A stretch of DNA of 64,000 bases from Mycolicibacterium iranicum (GCF_001650495.1 NZ_LWCS01000022.1:54426-118425); one strand, 5' to 3'; counted from the stretch's first letter, positions 44,068 to 53,893 are shown. Translations and numbers: made by a program. The notes: generated from the sequence alone by a model not told the origin.

Positions 44068-44158
44068 GTGGAATATTTCCGACCCGCGCGCGCCGGGCCC
44101 GACGACCTTGCGTTGAGCACACCGCGCGAAACCGGCTCGTGGTCAGCGCAATCGGTGA

Positions 44159-46597
44159 CTAGGCAACCTGCAGCGTGACGAACCTGTCGGTGGGGAGCAG
44201 ACCCAGTTGCCGGTAGACATTGGGCCGCCAGAGCTGCGCCTGCGAATTCACCACGATGCCGCCCAACGCCCAGCCGTGCAACTGCCCGTCACCGATGACG
44301 ACCGTCAGGTCCGCGGCCGGATCCTGCGACAACAACTTGTCGCGGAACGCGAGAGCGCCCGGATACAGCTTCTCCTGCGTGCCGATGTACACCGTCGTCG
44401 GCGGCATCCCGGTCAGGTCATCGCTCGAAAACGGGTTGACCAGTGGATGATTCAGGTCGAGGTCACCGTTGTAGCGCGGGCCCTCGCCGGGCTCGTTGCG
44501 AGGCAGGACCGGATCGTCGATCGCGTCGATCTCCGGACTCGACAGCGTGATGTGAAGGGCGGGGGAGACAAGGACCATCCGTGAGGGCTGAGCCTCCGAA
44601 ATGACGCACTGGACATCAGATCGGCAGCGGCGCAGCATCTCCTGCACCACCAGCACAGCGTAGGAGCCACCGGACGAATCCCCGTACAAGCTGACGTTGT
44701 CCACGCCGTGCTCATCGATCAGCATGGACAGGTAGTCGGCCATCGGGGGCACCAGAGTGGTCACGGTGCCAGTGCCGATCGGGGGAGCCAGCGGATAGAT
44801 CGGCACGAGCACTGTTGCGCCCGTATCGCGCACCATCTGTGCATAGTCGGTCCACTGCAGCACATTGGCTTCCGTGGCGAAACCGCCGCCGTGCAGCGCC
44901 ACGACGACCTCGCCCGTCGGCTCCGGTGATGCCAGCTCCCACACCGTCCAGCCGTTGTACTCGCGTTCGGTGACGTCGAGGCCGAGGGTCAGCAGCCGCG
45001 GCGGGGAGTCATAGGTGGCCCCCGAGGCGAACCCGCTGAGCAGCTTGATGCCCGTCTCCTCGTTGAGCCATCGCAGGGTGCGCAGGATGTCGGCGACGAG
45101 CCGGTCGCTGTAGGTGGGTGGGCCCGTCGTGATCGTCTTCGGTCCTGCCGCAACATCATTGAGGCCGAGCTGACGGTAGATGTCAGGCCGCACCTTCGGG
45201 CCCGCCGAATTGAAGGAGAGTCCGCCCAGTGCCCAGTCGTGGAACTGGCCTGTGCCGATGACCGTTGAGACGACGCCGCCGGCTTCCGACCATTTGTCGT
45301 GCAGCAGCAGTGTGTCCGGCAACAGGTATTCGAGCTCGCCCACATAGATCGTCGTCGGTGGCAGCGCGGCCAACACCTCGTCTTCGAAGAACAGCGGGCT
45401 CAGCAACGGATCCTTCGGGTCCAAGCCGTCGCTCCAATGGTTTTCGCGCGTGTAGAAGTCGAGGTTGCGCACATCGATGATCGGGTCGTCGACGTCGTAG
45501 ATGGCCGGGTTCGACAGCGACAGGTCGGGCGCGAACGACAGCAGCACCATGCTCGCAGGCACCGGCTCACCGCCGAGAATCAGCTCGCGCACCGCGGCCA
45601 TCGCCAGCGTCGGCCCTGCAGAGTCCGAGTAGATACTGACGTTCTCCGCGCCGTGGACGTCGATCTGGTCGGAGAGGAACGCCGCCATCGCGGGAACCAC
45701 TGTGGCAGCCGTTCCGGCGTCTGTCGTCGCGAGCGGGTACATCGGCACGATCACCGTCGCGCCGGTCTCGCGGGCCATATTGGCGTACGAAAGCCAGTGA
45801 GTGACAAGCGGTTCGACGATGAACCCCCCGCCGTGCACGGCGACGACCGTCTTGCCGGTCGGGTTCGGCGGACGAAACTCCCACACGTCCCACGTGCTGT
45901 CCTCGGACGCCTCGAACTCCGTGCGCCGAACGTCGAGACCGCCCCTGACAAACCATGGCGGGTCATCGTTCTCCAGCACCTTGCCGATGAGTCCGTAGAT
46001 GTCGACCCCGATGAAGCTGGAGATGCCGCGCATCACATACAGACTCGTGACGATGACCTGATCGAAGAAGCTGGGCTCGTCGGTGTAGACGATCTCGTTC
46101 TGCGTCGGGTTGGCGGCGGTTGTCGCGGTGCCGAGTTCCCGCTGCGGGGCGGCCGCCGCGGTCACCAATTGCGCGACGACAGTGGGGGCGGGCTCGTCCT
46201 CGGCCGGCAGTGTCTGGTCCGGTGCGTCCACGTCCACGTCCACGTCGACGTCCACGTCCACGTCGACCTCGACGACGGATGTCTTGTCGCCGCCTGGTTC
46301 GTCCTCGGCCACCTCGTGTTCGGTGACGTCCTCGTCCTCGGTGACCCCGTCGTCGGTGACGTCCTGGACCCCTCCGCCCTCGGCAGCGCCGTCGTCTCTG
46401 GTATCGGTGCGCTCGCTGCGACGCTCGACGGCGTGCTTGCCGCGCGCCGGACCCGCATCGCGCTGCTCCGATGAGTCGGCCGTGCCGGAGTCGTCGGCAG
46501 ACGCCACCGCGGTTCCCCAGCCCATGAAGACCGCTGCGCCCACCCCAGCCGCCACGGCAAAGTCCGCACCTTTGCCGAATCTCTCACACCCCCGCAT
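44159..46597 (-). CDS. Secreted protein with two alpha/beta-hydrolase domains in tandem
   Basis: About 812 residues from ATG 46597 (TTG 46633 possible). Order: signal peptide (AAGVGAAVFMGWGTAVASA), an acidic, Glu/Asp-rich low-complexity region of about 130 residues containing a DV run, then two hormone-sensitive-lipase-like domains. Domain 1 has VAVHGGGFIVE and IYSDSAGPTLAMAAV; domain 2 has VALHGGGFATE and LYGDSSGGSYAVLVV, a proper G-D-S-S-G nucleophile. In domain 1 the first Gly of GxSxG is Ser, so its activity may be reduced. Both domains end with a conserved GQLH/GQFH-W-A-L-G-G segment, where the catalytic His lies. It probably hydrolyses esters or lipids at the cell surface. Confidence 0.8.
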   Translation of the reverse strand: MRGCERFGKGADFAVAAGVGAAVFMGWGTAVASADDSGTADSSEQRDAGPARGKHAVERRSERTDTRDDGAAEGGGVQDVTDDGVTEDEDVTEHEVAEDEPGGDKTSVVEVDVDVDVDVDVDVDAPDQTLPAEDEPAPTVVAQLVTAAAAPQRELGTATTAANPTQNEIVYTDEPSFFDQVIVTSLYVMRGISSFIGVDIYGLIGKVLENDDPPWFVRGGLDVRRTEFEASEDSTWDVWEFRPPNPTGKTVVAVHGGGFIVEPLVTHWLSYANMARETGATVIVPMYPLATTDAGTAATVVPAMAAFLSDQIDVHGAENVSIYSDSAGPTLAMAAVRELILGGEPVPASMVLLSFAPDLSLSNPAIYDVDDPIIDVRNLDFYTRENHWSDGLDPKDPLLSPLFFEDEVLAALPPTTIYVGELEYLLPDTLLLHDKWSEAGGVVSTVIGTGQFHDWALGGLSFNSAGPKVRPDIYRQLGLNDVAAGPKTITTGPPTYSDRLVADILRTLRWLNEETGIKLLSGFASGATYDSPPRLLTLGLDVTEREYNGWTVWELASPEPTGEVVVALHGGGFATEANVLQWTDYAQMVRDTGATVLVPIYPLAPPIGTGTVTTLVPPMADYLSMLIDEHGVDNVSLYGDSSGGSYAVLVVQEMLRRCRSDVQCVISEAQPSRMVLVSPALHITLSSPEIDAIDDPVLPRNEPGEGPRYNGDLDLNHPLVNPFSSDDLTGMPPTTVYIGTQEKLYPGALAFRDKLLSQDPAADLTVVIGDGQLHGWALGGIVVNSQAQLWRPNVYRQLGLLPTDRFVTLQVA
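46225..46276 (+). repeat. Short DNA repeat encoding an acidic DV run
   Basis: The plus strand repeats CGTCCA/CGTCGA words; the minus strand encodes alternating Asp-Val about seven times in the exported hydrolase's linker. The units are multiples of three, so the frame is unaffected. Confidence 0.8.
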
Positions 46598-46676
46598 TGC
46601 GAGAACTATGCGCTGCGCCGTAGCGACAGTCAACGTTGCCCGAGGCGCGGGGCGGCGGCTGGATTAGGCTCGCCGA

Positions 46677-47309
46677 GTGCTCATCGTCATCGAGGGTGTG
46701 GACGGCGCAGGCAAACGCACTCTGACCAACGGACTTCGGGCCGCATTCGAGGCTCACGGCGGCTCCGTGGCGACTCTGGCCTTTCCGCGCTACGGCGTAT
46801 CGGTGCACGCCGACGTCGCCGCCGAAGCCCTGCACGGCAAGCACGGCGACCTTGCCGACTCGGTCTACGGGATGGCGGTGATGTTCGCGATGGACCGCGC
46901 GGGCGCGCGGGAGGAGATCCACCAGCTGTTGTCGACGCACACCGCCGTCATCCTGGACCGCTACGTCGCCTCTAATGCCGCGTACAGCGCGGCCCGTCTG
47001 CACCAGGGCGCCGACGGGGAGGTCGTCGCCTGGGTGCGCGACCTCGAATACGGACGCTTGCACCTTCCCGTCCCGGACCGGCAGGTGCTGCTGGACGTTC
47101 CGACCGAACTCGCGGCGCAGCGTGCGGTCAGCCGCGCCGCCCAGGAGACAGACCGTGCTCGTGACGCCTACGAGCGCGACGACGGACTGCAACGCCGCAC
47201 CGGCGCGGTCTACGCCGAGCTGGCCGCCCGACAGTGGGGCGGCCAGTGGGTGGTGGTCCCGCCCGAGGTCGACGCGGCCGAGCTCGCCGCGGCGCTGAAA
47301 GTTCCGTAG
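46677..47309 (+). CDS. tmk: Thymidylate kinase
   Basis: A 210-residue enzyme phosphorylating dTMP to dTDP. The P-loop is VIEGVDGAGKRTLTNGLRAA (GxxGxGK followed by R/T), then FPRYGVSVHADVAAEALHGK and VILDRYVASNAAYSAARLHQ (DRY). The LID-like region has AQETDRARDAYERDDGLQRR. Starts at GTG 46677, divergent from the hydrolase gene across about 80 bases. Orthologue of Rv3247c, which directly precedes mtrA in M. tuberculosis; here another gene intervenes. Confidence 0.95.
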   Translation: MLIVIEGVDGAGKRTLTNGLRAAFEAHGGSVATLAFPRYGVSVHADVAAEALHGKHGDLADSVYGMAVMFAMDRAGAREEIHQLLSTHTAVILDRYVASNAAYSAARLHQGADGEVVAWVRDLEYGRLHLPVPDRQVLLDVPTELAAQRAVSRAAQETDRARDAYERDDGLQRRTGAVYAELAARQWGGQWVVVPPEVDAAELAAALKVP

Positions 47310-47391
47310 CCGAGCGAATTGACGATAGGGCAGTTAAGCTCCGGCCAAGGGGGACGTCGCTTCGGCGACCGGTAACAACGAGGGGGATTCG

Positions 47392-48063
47392 TTGCTCGTT
47401 TCACTGCACACACAGGCCGGGCCGCTGCAGACGCTGGACGATCTGCTGTCAGCCATCAGGTCCGCCAGCGAGCGCTTCGACCAGGGCAGGCATGTCGAAG
47501 TCCGGTCCTTGGCAGGTCATCTGAGTGCGTTGCTGCACGGGTCCGACGCGCTGATCGGACGGCTGAACCTGGGCGACGCCATGACGTGGGTCGACACCGC
47601 CGGGGTGCCCAACCCGAAAACGGCCTGCTCCACGGCGGGCCTGACGTTGATGCGGATCCGCAGCCGTCACCACGGCGCGGGGGAGTTCGTGCCCAAGCTG
47701 GCCATGTATCCGCCCGCGCCCATCCGCACCAGAAGCGGCGAGCAGATCTTCAGCGGGTCGCGCATCCCGTTCGAGCACTGGTGGACCAACCCGGTCGTCA
47801 AGGACGCGGACGGCGCCCAGTACTCGCGCAAGCAACTCGTGCTCGCACTCGGTGACGCCACCGACGCCGAATCCGCGGCGGCCCGCGACGCGTTGGCGGG
47901 CAATCCGTCCCTCGGCTGGGTCGTGCGCGGGGGCGCCGACGTCGACAGGCCGCTCAGCGGGAGCCCCGTCGTCGCCAGCGTTCGCCAGATCGGCTACGAG
48001 GTGCTGCAGTCGATCACCGAACAACGCGATGTCATCGACGCCAGGCTGCATCTGCCGGGCTAA
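47392..48063 (+). CDS. Hypothetical protein between tmk and mtrA
   Basis: A 223-residue soluble protein I do not recognise. Visible segments: LLSAIRSASERFDQGRHVEV, TACSTAGLTLMRIRSRHHGA, FSGSRIPFEHWWTNPVVKDA and VRQIGYEVLQSITEQRDVID. No membrane segment, signal peptide or metal motif is seen. Start is TTG 47392, supported by AGGGGG 8 bases upstream and by lack of a better codon. Codon use is normal for this genome. Its position, in line with tmk and mtrA, suggests it may ride on the mtrA transcript. Confidence 0.75.
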   Translation: MLVSLHTQAGPLQTLDDLLSAIRSASERFDQGRHVEVRSLAGHLSALLHGSDALIGRLNLGDAMTWVDTAGVPNPKTACSTAGLTLMRIRSRHHGAGEFVPKLAMYPPAPIRTRSGEQIFSGSRIPFEHWWTNPVVKDADGAQYSRKQLVLALGDATDAESAAARDALAGNPSLGWVVRGGADVDRPLSGSPVVASVRQIGYEVLQSITEQRDVIDARLHLPG

Positions 48064-48136
48064 TCCGCGACGAATACCGGTAAAGACGCAAAACGCCCAG
48101 TGTGGTAGCGGGGATTTATCGCCATCTGGTGACACC

Positions 48137-48823
48137 ATGGACACCATGAGGCAAAGGATCCTGGTAGTCGACGACGACCCTTCGCTCGCCGAAATGCTCA
48201 CCATCGTGCTGCGGGGGGAGGGTTTCGACACCGCGGTCATCGGTGATGGCACCCAGGCGCTGACCGCCGTGCGCGAACTCCGACCCGATCTTGTGCTGTT
48301 GGACCTCATGCTGCCCGGCATGAACGGCATCGACGTGTGCCGCGTATTGCGTGCCGACTCCGGTGTGCCGATCGTCATGCTGACCGCCAAGACCGACACC
48401 GTCGACGTGGTGCTGGGCCTGGAGTCCGGCGCCGACGACTACGTCATGAAGCCGTTCAAGCCCAAGGAACTGGTCGCCCGTGTGCGCGCCCGGCTGCGCC
48501 GCAACGAGGACGAACCTGCCGAACTGCTCTCGATCGCCGACGTCGACATCGACGTCCCGGCTCACAAGGTCACCCGGCAGGGCGAGCAGATCTCCTTGAC
48601 GCCGCTGGAGTTCGACCTGCTGGTGGCGCTGGCACGCAAACCGCGCCAGGTGTTTACTCGTGATGTGCTGCTCGAACAGGTGTGGGGCTATCGCCACCCC
48701 GCCGACACCCGTTTGGTGAACGTGCATGTCCAGCGTCTGCGGGCCAAGGTCGAGAAGGACCCGGAGAACCCGCAGGTGGTGCTGACCGTTCGAGGAGTGG
48801 GATACAAGGCCGGACCTCCGTAG
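48137..48823 (+). CDS. mtrA: Response regulator MtrA
   Basis: A 228-residue OmpR/PhoB-type regulator. Receiver: RILVVDDDPSLAEMLTIVLR (acidic pocket), the phosphorylated Asp in DLVLLDLMLPGMNGIDV, and MLTAKTD, KPFKPKELVARVRARLRR. The winged-helix DNA-binding domain (residues 130-226) has LTPLEFDLLVALARKPRQVF, GYRHPADTRLVNVHVQRLRA and VLTVRGVGYKAG. Essential in M. tuberculosis; it controls cell division, cell-wall hydrolases and dnaA. Starts at ATG 48137 (MDTM..., with an alternative ATG at 48146). mtrB follows 3 bases later. Confidence 0.97.
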   Translation: MDTMRQRILVVDDDPSLAEMLTIVLRGEGFDTAVIGDGTQALTAVRELRPDLVLLDLMLPGMNGIDVCRVLRADSGVPIVMLTAKTDTVDVVLGLESGADDYVMKPFKPKELVARVRARLRRNEDEPAELLSIADVDIDVPAHKVTRQGEQISLTPLEFDLLVALARKPRQVFTRDVLLEQVWGYRHPADTRLVNVHVQRLRAKVEKDPENPQVVLTVRGVGYKAGPP

Positions 48824-48826
48824 GCC

Positions 48827-50473
48827 ATGATCTTCGGTTCGAGGCGGCGCATCCACCGTCGGTCAGCACCGCTGATCCGCGGCTTGGGTGCGCTGGGCCG
48901 TGCGCTCAGTCTTGCGTGGCGACGGTCGCTGCAGCTGCGCGTCGTCACACTCACCCTCGGTCTGTCGCTGGCCGTCATCATGGTCCTGGGTTTCGTGTTG
49001 ACCAGCCAGATCACCGACCGCATCCTCGAAGTCAAGGTCGGCGCCGCCACCGAGGAGATCGAGCGCGCCCGCACCACTGTCAGCGGCATCGTCGGCGGCG
49101 AGGAGACCCGCTCGATGGACAGCAGCCTCCAACTGGCGCGCAACACCCTGATCGATCGCAAGGCCGACTCCGGACCGGTGTTGGCGGGCACGTTCGACGC
49201 AGTGCTCGTCGTGCCCGGCGACGGACCCCGCGCGGCGACCGCGGCCGGGCCGATTGACCAGGTCCCGAACACGCTGCGCGAGTTCGTCAAAGCCGGGCAG
49301 GTCAGCTACCAGTACGCCACCGTGCACACCGACGGGTTCTCCGGGCCTGCGCTGATCATCGGCAGCCCCACCTCGTCCCCGGTCACGAATCTCGAGCTCT
49401 ACCTGATCTTCCCGCTCAACAACGAAGACTCCACGATCGCGCTGGTGCGCGGAACGATGGCCACCGGCGGCGTGGTGCTGCTCGGACTGCTCGCCGCCAT
49501 CGCCTTGCTCGTGGCGCGGCAGATCGTGCTGCCGGTGCGGTCGGCGTCGCGCATTGCCGAGCGTTTCGCTGAAGGCCATCTGTCCGAGCGCATGCCGGTG
49601 CGCGGCGAAGACGACATGGCGCGGCTCGCGGTGTCGTTCAACGACATGGCCGAAAGCCTGCAGCGTCAGATCACCCAGCTCGAAGAGTTCGGAAACCTGC
49701 AGCGCCGCTTCACCTCCGACGTCAGTCACGAACTGCGCACCCCGCTGACGACCGTGCGCATGGCGGCAGACCTGATCCACGACCACGCCGAGGACCTCGA
49801 TCCCGCTCTGCGGCGTTCCACCGAGCTGATGGTCAATGAACTCGACCGGTTCGAATCCCTGCTCAACGACCTGCTCGAGATCTCGCGCCACGACGCCGGC
49901 GTCGCCGAACTCGCCGTTGAGGCCGTTGATCTGCGGTCCATCGTGCAAAGCGCACTGGACAACGTCGGGCACCTCGCCGACGCAGCGAATGTGGAGATGA
50001 TCGTCGACGTGCCCGCCGAGGACGTCATCGCCGAAGTCGACCCGCGCCGCGTTGAGCGGATCCTGCGCAACCTCATCGCCAACGCCATCGACCACGCCGA
50101 GCACAAGCCGGTCCGGATCAGGATGGCCGCCGACGTGGACACCGTTGCCGTCACCGTCCGCGACTACGGCGTCGGACTGCGTCCCGGCGAGGAGAAGCTG
50201 GTGTTCAGCAGGTTCTGGCGCGCCGACCCGTCCCGCGTGCGACGCTCGGGTGGCACCGGCCTGGGTCTGGCCATCAGCATCGAAGACGCGCGACTGCACC
50301 AGGGACGGCTGGAAGCCTGGGGTGAACCGGGCAAGGGCGCCTGCTTCCGGTTGACGCTTCCGCTGGTGCGTGGGCACAAGGTGACGAGCAGCCCGCTGCC
50401 GGTGAAACCGATCGAGCGCACCGGTGCCCAGGCCAGCCGCAGAGTTCGCGAGCCGGCAGGGGAAAGCGTGTGA
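48827..50473 (+). CDS. mtrB: Sensor histidine kinase MtrB
   Basis: A 548-residue membrane kinase. TM1 (about 38-60, [20 protein letters not shown]) and TM2 (about 205-230) flank an extracytoplasmic domain; then HAMP ([20 protein letters not shown]), HisKA with the phosphorylated His ([20 protein letters not shown]) and HATPase_c (N-box [47 protein letters not shown]). It phosphorylates MtrA and localises to septa in mycobacteria. Its GTGA overlap with lpqB couples all three genes. Confidence 0.97.
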   Translation: MIFGSRRRIHRRSAPLIRGLGALGRALSLAWRRSLQLRVVTLTLGLSLAVIMVLGFVLTSQITDRILEVKVGAATEEIERARTTVSGIVGGEETRSMDSSLQLARNTLIDRKADSGPVLAGTFDAVLVVPGDGPRAATAAGPIDQVPNTLREFVKAGQVSYQYATVHTDGFSGPALIIGSPTSSPVTNLELYLIFPLNNEDSTIALVRGTMATGGVVLLGLLAAIALLVARQIVLPVRSASRIAERFAEGHLSERMPVRGEDDMARLAVSFNDMAESLQRQITQLEEFGNLQRRFTSDVSHELRTPLTTVRMAADLIHDHAEDLDPALRRSTELMVNELDRFESLLNDLLEISRHDAGVAELAVEAVDLRSIVQSALDNVGHLADAANVEMIVDVPAEDVIAEVDPRRVERILRNLIANAIDHAEHKPVRIRMAADVDTVAVTVRDYGVGLRPGEEKLVFSRFWRADPSRVRRSGGTGLGLAISIEDARLHQGRLEAWGEPGKGACFRLTLPLVRGHKVTSSPLPVKPIERTGAQASRRVREPAGESV

Positions 50474-52227
50474 CACGGAATGTCGCAGCGCTGCTGGCGG
50501 TGCTCGCGCTCGTTTTGACCGGCTGCGCGGGCGTCCCCAGTTCCTCGTCGCCGCAGGCGATCGGGACCGTCGACCGACCCGCGCCACCCAGCCTGCCCAA
50601 GCCGACACCCGGCATGGACCCCGATGTGCTGCTGCGCGAATTCCTCAAAGCCACCGCCGATCCTGCCAACCGGCATCTGGCCGCGCGCCAGTTCCTGACC
50701 GACTCCGCATCGAGTTCCTGGGACGACGCCGGTAGCGCGCTGCTGATCGACAACGTGGTGTTCGTCGAAACCCGTTCACCCGAACGGGTTTCGGTGACGA
50801 TGCGCGCCGACATCCTTGGGTCGCTCTCGGATATGGGAGTTTTCGAGACCGGTGCGGGCGCGCTGCCCGACCCCGGCCCGATCGAGCTGGTGAAGACGAC
50901 GGGCGGCTGGCGCATCGACCGACTTCCCAACGGCGTCTTCTTGGACTGGCAGCAGTTTCAGGCCACCTACAAACGGCACACGCTGTACTTCGCCGACCCC
51001 ACCGGAAAGACTGTCGTGCCGGATCCGCGCTACGTCGCGGTGTCCGAACCCGATCAGCTGGCCACCGAATTGGTCAGCAAGCTGATCGCGGGTCCGCGCC
51101 CGGAGATGGACAAGACGGTGCGCAATCTGCTGGGTGCGCCGCTGCGGCTGCGCGGCCCCGTGACGCGCGCCGACGGCGGCAAGACCGGCATCGGCCGCGG
51201 ATACGGCGGTGCCCGGATCGACCTGGAGAACCTGTCGACGACCGATCCGCACAGCAGGCAACTGCTTGCCGCGCAGCTCATCTGGACGCTGTCGCGGTCG
51301 GGCATCAACGGTCCGTATGTGATCAACGCCGACGGTGCGGCACTCGACGACCGCTTCGCCGAGGGCTGGGACACCGGCGACGTGGCCGCGACCGACCCGG
51401 GAGCCCTCGACGGCGCAGCGGCAGGCCTGCACGCGTTGGTCGGGGGATCGCTGGTGCGGCTCGACGGTCAGCGCGCGCCACGCGTGTCGGGGCCGTTCGG
51501 ACAGATGCCGAGCCAGACCGCGGCGTCACTGTCGCGGTCGGGCCAGGAGGTCGCCTCGATCGTCACGCTGCGGCCCGGCGCCCCCGACATGGCATCGTCC
51601 CTCTGGGTGGGGCCGTTGGGCGGCAACGCTTCTCAGGCGATGGACGGCCGCATTCTGAGCCGGCCGAGTTGGTCACTCGACGACGCCGTCTGGGTCGTCG
51701 TCGACGGCAACAACGTCGTGCGCGTCATCCAGGACGCGTCCGGACAACCCGCCCGAATCCCGGTCGATGCCACCGCCGTGCTGACTCGCTTCCCCGGCGT
51801 GATCACCGAGTTGCAGCTCTCGCGGGACGGGACGCGCGCGGCCATGATCATCGACGGCAAGGTCATCCTTGCCGGGGTGGAGCAGACGGCGAACGGCGGT
51901 TTCGCGCTGACGTATCCGCGTCGACTCGGCTACGGCCTCGGCGAGACGGCCGTCTCGCTGTCCTGGCGGACCGGCGACGACATCGTGGTGACGCGCACCG
52001 ATCCGCAGCACCCGGTGTCCTACGTCAATCTCGACGGGGTCGACTCCGACGGGCCCAGCCGCAACCTGCTCATGCCGGTCAAGACGGTCGCCGCTAACCC
52101 GTCGGCGGTGTATGTCGCCGACGGGCGAGGCGTGGTGCAGCTGTCCGGCTCGGCAGCCGAAGAACCCGGATGGGTCGAAGTGCGTCCGCTGATGGCTGCC
52201 GGTGCGCTGCCGGTCCTGCCCGGCTGA
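50470..52227 (+). CDS. lpqB: Lipoprotein LpqB (MtrB accessory)
   Basis: A 585-residue lipoprotein. The signal peptide ends with lipobox LTGC ([20 protein letters not shown]). A GerMN-like domain (about 100-240, [20 protein letters not shown] with [10 protein letters not shown]...) precedes a beta-propeller-like C-terminal region ([60 protein letters not shown]). LpqB binds the extracytoplasmic part of MtrB and adjusts MtrA activation. GTG 50470 overlaps the mtrB stop. Confidence 0.95.
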   Translation: MTRNVAALLAVLALVLTGCAGVPSSSSPQAIGTVDRPAPPSLPKPTPGMDPDVLLREFLKATADPANRHLAARQFLTDSASSSWDDAGSALLIDNVVFVETRSPERVSVTMRADILGSLSDMGVFETGAGALPDPGPIELVKTTGGWRIDRLPNGVFLDWQQFQATYKRHTLYFADPTGKTVVPDPRYVAVSEPDQLATELVSKLIAGPRPEMDKTVRNLLGAPLRLRGPVTRADGGKTGIGRGYGGARIDLENLSTTDPHSRQLLAAQLIWTLSRSGINGPYVINADGAALDDRFAEGWDTGDVAATDPGALDGAAAGLHALVGGSLVRLDGQRAPRVSGPFGQMPSQTAASLSRSGQEVASIVTLRPGAPDMASSLWVGPLGGNASQAMDGRILSRPSWSLDDAVWVVVDGNNVVRVIQDASGQPARIPVDATAVLTRFPGVITELQLSRDGTRAAMIIDGKVILAGVEQTANGGFALTYPRRLGYGLGETAVSLSWRTGDDIVVTRTDPQHPVSYVNLDGVDSDGPSRNLLMPVKTVAANPSAVYVADGRGVVQLSGSAAEEPGWVEVRPLMAAGALPVLPG

Positions 52228-52285
52228 GACTGAACGTGCTGCCGGAACAGCCCTCCGGCAGAGGCTCGACAGAGAGGTATTCGGC

Positions 52286-52714
52286 ATGTCCATCGAGGTT
52301 CCCCGGAAAACGGTGCTCGCAGGCGCGGGGATCGGCTTGGCGGCGGCAGCAGTCGCCGCGTGCGCAAGCGGTTCGGAGTCGCCGGCTCCCGAGGCGTCAT
52401 CTGCATCGTCGGCCCCCGAGTCGACGGCGCCGGCGGGCGACGCGCTCGCCACCACCGCGGAGGTCCCGGTGGGTTCGGGGGTCATCGTCGGGGAGGTGGT
52501 CCTGACGCAACCGGTCGCCGGTGACTACAAGGGTTTCTCGGCGGTGTGCACGCATACCGGGTGCCTGCTCAACGAGATCGCCGACGGGACGATCAACTGC
52601 CCGTGCCACGGCAGCAAGTTCAGCCTCGACGGCGCGGTCGTGAACGGACCTGCCAGCAAGCCGCTGGAGCCGGTGGCCATTGACGTGCAAGGCGATTCGA
52701 TCGTGAAAGGCTGA
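52286..52714 (+). CDS. Rieske [2Fe-2S] lipoprotein
   Basis: A 142-residue protein: signal with lipobox VAAC (GLAAAAVAACASGSESPAPE), a Ser/Ala/Pro linker of about 30 residues, then a Rieske domain: SAVCTHTGCLLNEIADGTIN and CPCHGSKFSLDGAVV. The ligands are C-T-H and C-P-C-H, the bound 2Fe-2S pattern of Rieske proteins, in a small high-potential form with the C-T-H-T-G-C / C-P-C-H-G-S disulfide Cys pair as in cytochrome bc complexes. No cytochrome partner is adjacent. An RBS (AGAGAGG) precedes ATG 52286. Confidence 0.9.
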   Translation: MSIEVPRKTVLAGAGIGLAAAAVAACASGSESPAPEASSASSAPESTAPAGDALATTAEVPVGSGVIVGEVVLTQPVAGDYKGFSAVCTHTGCLLNEIADGTINCPCHGSKFSLDGAVVNGPASKPLEPVAIDVQGDSIVKG

Positions 52715-52718
52715 CCGT

Positions 52719-53393
52719 TCAGCCACGCGGTCCGCCGTCCACGCTCGAATCGGCGCGCACGAAGACCACCGCCAGCGCGGCGAACATCAGCGGAATCGCG
52801 ACCAGATTGGGCGCGGCGACGACCGGGACGTAGGCGCTGGCGACGTTCACAGCGCCCAGCACCAGGCCGAAAAACGTCAACCACCTTGGTATCGGCCGGA
52901 TGCGCAGCGTCGCGACGGCTACCAGGATCAACCAGATGCCCAGCGCGAAGCGCGTGCCCGCGCTCATCGCGTTGTGGACGGCGTTGGTCAGTTCAAAGAT
53001 TGTCGTCATAGCGGAGCCCTGCGCGCTGTAGAGGTCCGCGAGCACCGGCAAAGACGCGACACGAACCACGCTCAGCGCGATGAAGCCCACCGCTGCGGCG
53101 ATGCCGAAGCCCAGCGCGGTCCGGCACAGCGCGGCCGGCGTGTTCCGCTGCGTCAGAAGCTGCGTGACGATCACCACCGCGAGGAGCGACAACCCCACCA
53201 GCCCATCGAGCGCCGGAAACACCAGCATCGCGGGGTGGGAATCCAGCACCGGCAGCAGCCGGGCCGGATCTTCCAGATCGCGCGGGCCGGTGAGACCGAC
53301 GATCGGGTTGATGGCGAGGATGAACACAATGAAGGTCAGCCACAGCACTGCCTGTGCGGCGGCGGCGAAGGCGCCAATTCTGTTCGTGGACAC
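52719..53393 (-). CDS. DUF4386-like membrane protein
   Basis: A 224-residue protein with about six transmembrane helices: AAAQAVLWLTFIVFILAINP, LVFPALDGLVGLSLLAVVIV, LGFGIAAAVGFIALSVVRVA, FALGIWLILVAVATLRIRPI and LTFFGLVLGAVNVASAYVPV. The layout and the P-R-W-L-x3-G pattern resemble DUF4386 proteins. Function unknown. Start GTG 53393 is supported by GGAGG 6-7 bases upstream. It is convergent with the Rieske gene (4-base gap). Confidence 0.65.
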   Translation of the reverse strand: MSTNRIGAFAAAAQAVLWLTFIVFILAINPIVGLTGPRDLEDPARLLPVLDSHPAMLVFPALDGLVGLSLLAVVIVTQLLTQRNTPAALCRTALGFGIAAAVGFIALSVVRVASLPVLADLYSAQGSAMTTIFELTNAVHNAMSAGTRFALGIWLILVAVATLRIRPIPRWLTFFGLVLGAVNVASAYVPVVAAPNLVAIPLMFAALAVVFVRADSSVDGGPRG

Positions 53394-53893
53394 GATGATC
53401 CTCCGCACTAGTCGGTGTGCAGTGCCGAGCGGATGACGTCGTCCATCGTATTCTCTACCCCGACGCTCTCCACCACGACGCGGTGGACGACACCATTCCA
53501 CGGGTTCGGTGGTGCGTATTCGTCGCTTGCGCCCGGACCAGCCCGGCCGGCAGCGCCAGGGCGCCCGTGGCCCGCCCGTCGATGACGAACACAGCGAAAC
53601 CACCTGTCGAATGCCGAGAGAGAACAGCACCCGTTCGGTGAGTCGGGCGTGTCGACAACACCAGAGGAGACGTGGTCGGTGGTGGCGTTGCATCCGTAAG
53701 CGGTGATCGCCCGCGACCGAACTGGAACTCAGCGATGAGGAGCTGCGCGACGGCGTCCGCGCCGAGATCGCCCGGATTCTTGCTGGCGCCGTCGCGAGTG
53801 AGAAACCAGGGCTGTGAATCGCCCGTCATCCACAGCCAGGAATGATATTCCGCGGGAAGGGCGCCCGGGATTGTCGGAGCGTGGGGCCACACT
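53394..53893. other. Intergenic region with gene debris and a 56-bp element
   Basis: About 500 bases with no intact gene. A plus-strand piece near 53720-53815 reads ELELSDEELRDGVRAEIARI then LAGAV before a stop that lies in the repeat; it looks like the tail of a lost gene. A minus-strand stretch at about 53530-53650 (RHSTGGFAVFVIDGRATGAL) also looks protein-like. I cannot place either. Copy D of the 56-bp element is at 53800-53855. Confidence 0.4.
53800..53855 (+). repeat. 56-bp palindromic element, copy D
   Basis: Begins GAGAAACCAGGGCTGTG and ends CCAGGAATGATATTCCGCGG. Same length and orientation as copy C, with several changes. GGCTGTG (53810-53816) pairs with CACAGCC (53831-53837). It lies 38 bases before comF and provides a stop codon to the upstream gene remnant. 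Confidence 0.85.

Noticed and set aside
46225..46276. Phase-variable simple repeat
   Set aside because: The repeat unit is a multiple of three, so slippage would not shift the frame, only change the Asp-Val length.
45299..46474. 391-codon plus-strand frame rich in Arg/His/Gln inside the hydrolase region
   Set aside because: Shadow of the exported double hydrolase, which has signal peptide, HGGG and GDSSG motifs on the minus strand.
48863..50608. 581-codon minus-strand frame opposite mtrB
   Set aside because: Shadow of the mtrB gene; composition (Arg, His, Gln, Gly) is that of antisense reading.
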